14,523 nt of DNA, from assembly GCA_903927415.1 (NCBI GenBank), contig CAIYMZ010000166.1:1-14523 (forward strand). The letters are read 5' to 3'. A program made the position numbers and the translations under genes. The notes below the pieces were generated by a model that saw only the letters and a program-made list of their open reading frames with translations, was not told the origin of the DNA and did not search any database. Below, in pieces: positions 13,331-14,523 of this stretch (position 1 is the first letter of the stretch; each line of letters opens with the position of its first letter). Origin of the DNA: an uncultured Alphaproteobacteria bacterium (GTDB lineage: Bacteria; Pseudomonadota; Alphaproteobacteria; Rickettsiales; UBA1997).

Positions 13331-13818
13331 ATGTAGCTAGCAATGATGTCGAGCAGGTCTTGCGCTTCGGTGTTTTCGAGTTGTTTTGAGTGAATTACTT
13401 TTTTTACCAAAGCGATTGTTTCTTCGAATTCTGTGAGGCCAATTTCGCCGAGACGTTTTTGATTAACTGTAAAACCTTTGACGAGGTGATCTTTTAAAGT
13501 AGAGGTTGCCCAGATGCGAAATGCTGTAGCGTGTTTAGAGTTGACGCGGTATCCGACTGAAATGATGCCATCAAGATTGTAAAATTTTACCGGCTTGTCA
13601 GACCCAGCAATGTGCATTTTTTGCACATTGCTTTTTTCATCCAATTCTTGCGATGCAAAAATGTTTTTTAAGTGCTTGGTTATTACCGTTCTGTCGACTT
13701 CAAATAAAGATGAAATTTGCTCTTGAGTTAGCCAAATCGTCTCATTTTCCAACCGAACATCAATCTGATTTTCTCCATTTTGGTTTTTGTAAATAACAAT
13801 TTCTGATGATTTTTTCAT
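13288..13818 (-). CDS. RhuM-family protein, C-terminally truncated by a palindromic element
   Basis: Residues 1 to about 160 match the N-terminal RhuM domain: ENETIWLTQEQISSLFEVDRTVITKHLKNIF (helix-turn-helix-like), ELDEKSNVQ, KFYNLDGIISVGYRVNS, FRIWATSTLKDHLVKGFTVNQKRL, and AQDLLDIIASY. Full proteins of this type are usually over 300 residues; those with the NTEAQDLLDII segment generally continue into a Fic/Doc domain. Here the frame enters copy E at about residue 163 and stops after the element-encoded GLKGRGSHEF, giving 176 residues. The product may keep DNA or protein binding but lacks the C-terminal module. It begins 30 bp after the lexA-like stop and has a good Shine-Dalgarno. The original RhuM (Salmonella SPI-3) has no settled biochemical role. 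It could equally be called a pseudogene. Confidence 0.85.
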   Translation of the reverse strand: MKKSSEIVIYKNQNGENQIDVRLENETIWLTQEQISSLFEVDRTVITKHLKNIFASQELDEKSNVQKMHIAGSDKPVKFYNLDGIISVGYRVNSKHATAFRIWATSTLKDHLVKGFTVNQKRLGEIGLTEFEETIALVKKVIHSKQLENTEAQDLLDIIASYIVILGLKGRGSHEF

Positions 13819-13823
13819 AGGTT

Positions 13824-13828
13824 TCCTC
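13824..13828 (-). promoter_or_regulatory. Shine-Dalgarno site for the RhuM-family gene
   Basis: GAGGA on the reverse strand lies 5 bases before the ATG at 13818. It is noteworthy because most starts in this window lack a clear ribosome binding site, and it supports the chosen start. Confidence 0.6.
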
Positions 13829-13848
13829 GTGGTTTTGGTGGTTAAAAA

Positions 13849-14460
13849 TTAATTAAAAAAACTGTTGCTAATCACGCCCTTCACCACTCCCTCAACACGA
13901 AAATTTTTCCGCGCGGCGATGAAAGGCTGATAGTCGTGATTAAGCGAAATCAGGATAAAATCTTTTTCCGACTTTTTTATTTTTTTGATCAGAGCCTCGC
14001 CGTCATTGACGCAAATGACTATTTCGCCGTCGCTTGCCTCCGAAGTTTTTTTAGCAATTACGAAATCGCCATCGTTAATTTTTGGTAGCATTGAATCACC
14101 TTTGGCCTTGACCATGAAGGCGTTTTCGGCGGAAAAAGTTAGAAGTTTTGTTGAAATTGCAATGCGGTCGAGCGGGTCGCCATCAAGTAGCGAGCCTTTT
14201 GGGCCGCATTGCGCGAGGCCGTAGAGGTTGAGATAAGTGATGCCGCGTTCTGGTGTTTTTAGCACTTGGAAATCTTTAGGATTGTAAGGATTTTTTTTGA
14301 GGTGCCCTTTTTTTTCGAGCTGTGCCAAATGGTGCGCGACCACGCTGGTGGATGAGGCGCCGATGCTTTCCTGCATCTCACGAATCGTTAGCGGATCGTC
14401 GATATTTTTGCCAAGAAGTTTGAGGAGTTTTTGTTGGAGCGGGTGGAGTTTTTCTTTCAT
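13849..14460 (-). CDS. lexA: LexA-like self-cleaving transcriptional repressor (S24 family)
   Basis: The product has 203 residues, the normal LexA length. An N-terminal winged helix (about 1-66: LHPLQQKLLKLLGKN, TIREMQESIGASSTSVVAHHLAQLEKKGHL) precedes a C-terminal S24 peptidase domain. The catalytic Ser123 is in KGDSMLPKINDGDFVIAKK and Lys159 in GEALIKKIKK, spaced as in E. coli LexA (119, 156). The scissile site in YGLAQCGPKG would be Cys85-Gly86 rather than Ala-Gly, the form known from UmuD. LexA represses SOS genes until RecA filaments trigger autocleavage. No GTTC-N7-GTTC alphaproteobacterial operator is seen in the 63 bp available upstream. A phage-type or mobile-element repressor of the same fold is the alternative. 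Likely co-transcribed with the RhuM-family gene. Confidence 0.85.
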   Translation of the reverse strand: MKEKLHPLQQKLLKLLGKNIDDPLTIREMQESIGASSTSVVAHHLAQLEKKGHLKKNPYNPKDFQVLKTPERGITYLNLYGLAQCGPKGSLLDGDPLDRIAISTKLLTFSAENAFMVKAKGDSMLPKINDGDFVIAKKTSEASDGEIVICVNDGEALIKKIKKSEKDFILISLNHDYQPFIAARKNFRVEGVVKGVISNSFFN

Positions 14461-14498
14461 AAATTTTTTTTAGGATTTTTGATTACCCCTCACCCCAA

Positions 14499-14521
14499 CC
14501 CTCTCCCCCAAGGGGAGAGGG
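14499..14521. repeat. C-rich palindrome at the window edge, upstream of lexA
   Basis: CCCTCTCCCC (14499-14508) and GGGGAGAGGG (14512-14521) form a perfect 10-bp stem with loop CAA, preceded by ACCCCTCACCCCAACC. This wording closely resembles a dispersed C-rich repeat found in many unrelated bacterial genomes. It is cut by the window end, so its full extent and any relation to the lexA promoter cannot be judged. Confidence 0.75.
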
Positions 14522-14523
14522 AG

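Noticed and set aside
14461..14498. SOS operator upstream of lexA
   Set aside because: Neither a GTTC-N7-GTTC nor a CTGT-N8-ACAG pattern is visible in the short upstream stretch, and the window ends before the full promoter.

Overview
The window looks like an AT-rich alphaproteobacterial chromosome, most likely from the Rickettsiales or a related host-associated or uncultured lineage. Three things point there: the ddl-ftsQ-ftsA order with no ftsZ directly downstream, a small protein resembling the DUF2610 family next to ddl, and a high density of palindromic repeats that enter reading frames, as Rickettsia (RPE) and Wolbachia (WPE) palindromic elements do. The lexA-like gene and kbl are less typical of reduced Rickettsia genomes, so the exact lineage is left open.

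Left part (1-8224). A small Lys-rich putative lipoprotein reads leftward. All genes from 500 to 8224 read rightward: kbl (glycine C-acetyltransferase), a 41-codon single-membrane-segment ORF that overlaps both neighbours, dgt (dNTP triphosphohydrolase), a gamma-carbonic-anhydrase-like hexapeptide protein, cysQ (bisphosphate nucleotidase), the DUF2610-like protein, ddl (D-Ala-D-Ala ligase), ftsQ and ftsA. The last four form a wall-synthesis and division cluster with overlapping or closely spaced genes. Two large inverted repeats (3020-3130 and 8238-8399) mark transcription boundaries.

Right part (8397-14460). All genes read leftward: lexA-like repressor, a RhuM-family protein, a GIY-YIG nuclease, mfd (transcription-repair coupling factor), and an acidic low-complexity protein whose start overlaps the mfd stop. 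Repressor, repair translocase and nuclease lying in one direction give the block a DNA-maintenance flavour.

The most unusual content is repetitive DNA. (1) A family of about 93-94 bp elements folds as a four-way junction: outer stem CGTCATCCTTG/CAAGGATGACG, two side hairpins and a long central hairpin. There are five copies (31-100, 3738-3830, 4268-4375, 12778-12871, 13237-13330). The side-hairpin stems differ between copies but stay base-paired around a mostly conserved GAA triloop (TTC when read on the other strand). One copy is read in frame inside cysQ, and one supplies the last codons and stop of the truncated RhuM gene. Two copies in opposite orientation bracket the GIY-YIG gene. (2) mfd carries three in-frame repeat-derived inserts of different kinds; removing them brings its length near the family norm. 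(3) C-rich palindromes occur at 3020-3130, inside mfd at 11940-11990, and at the right edge. The genes appear to tolerate repeated in-frame colonisation by several palindromic and heptamer repeat families.
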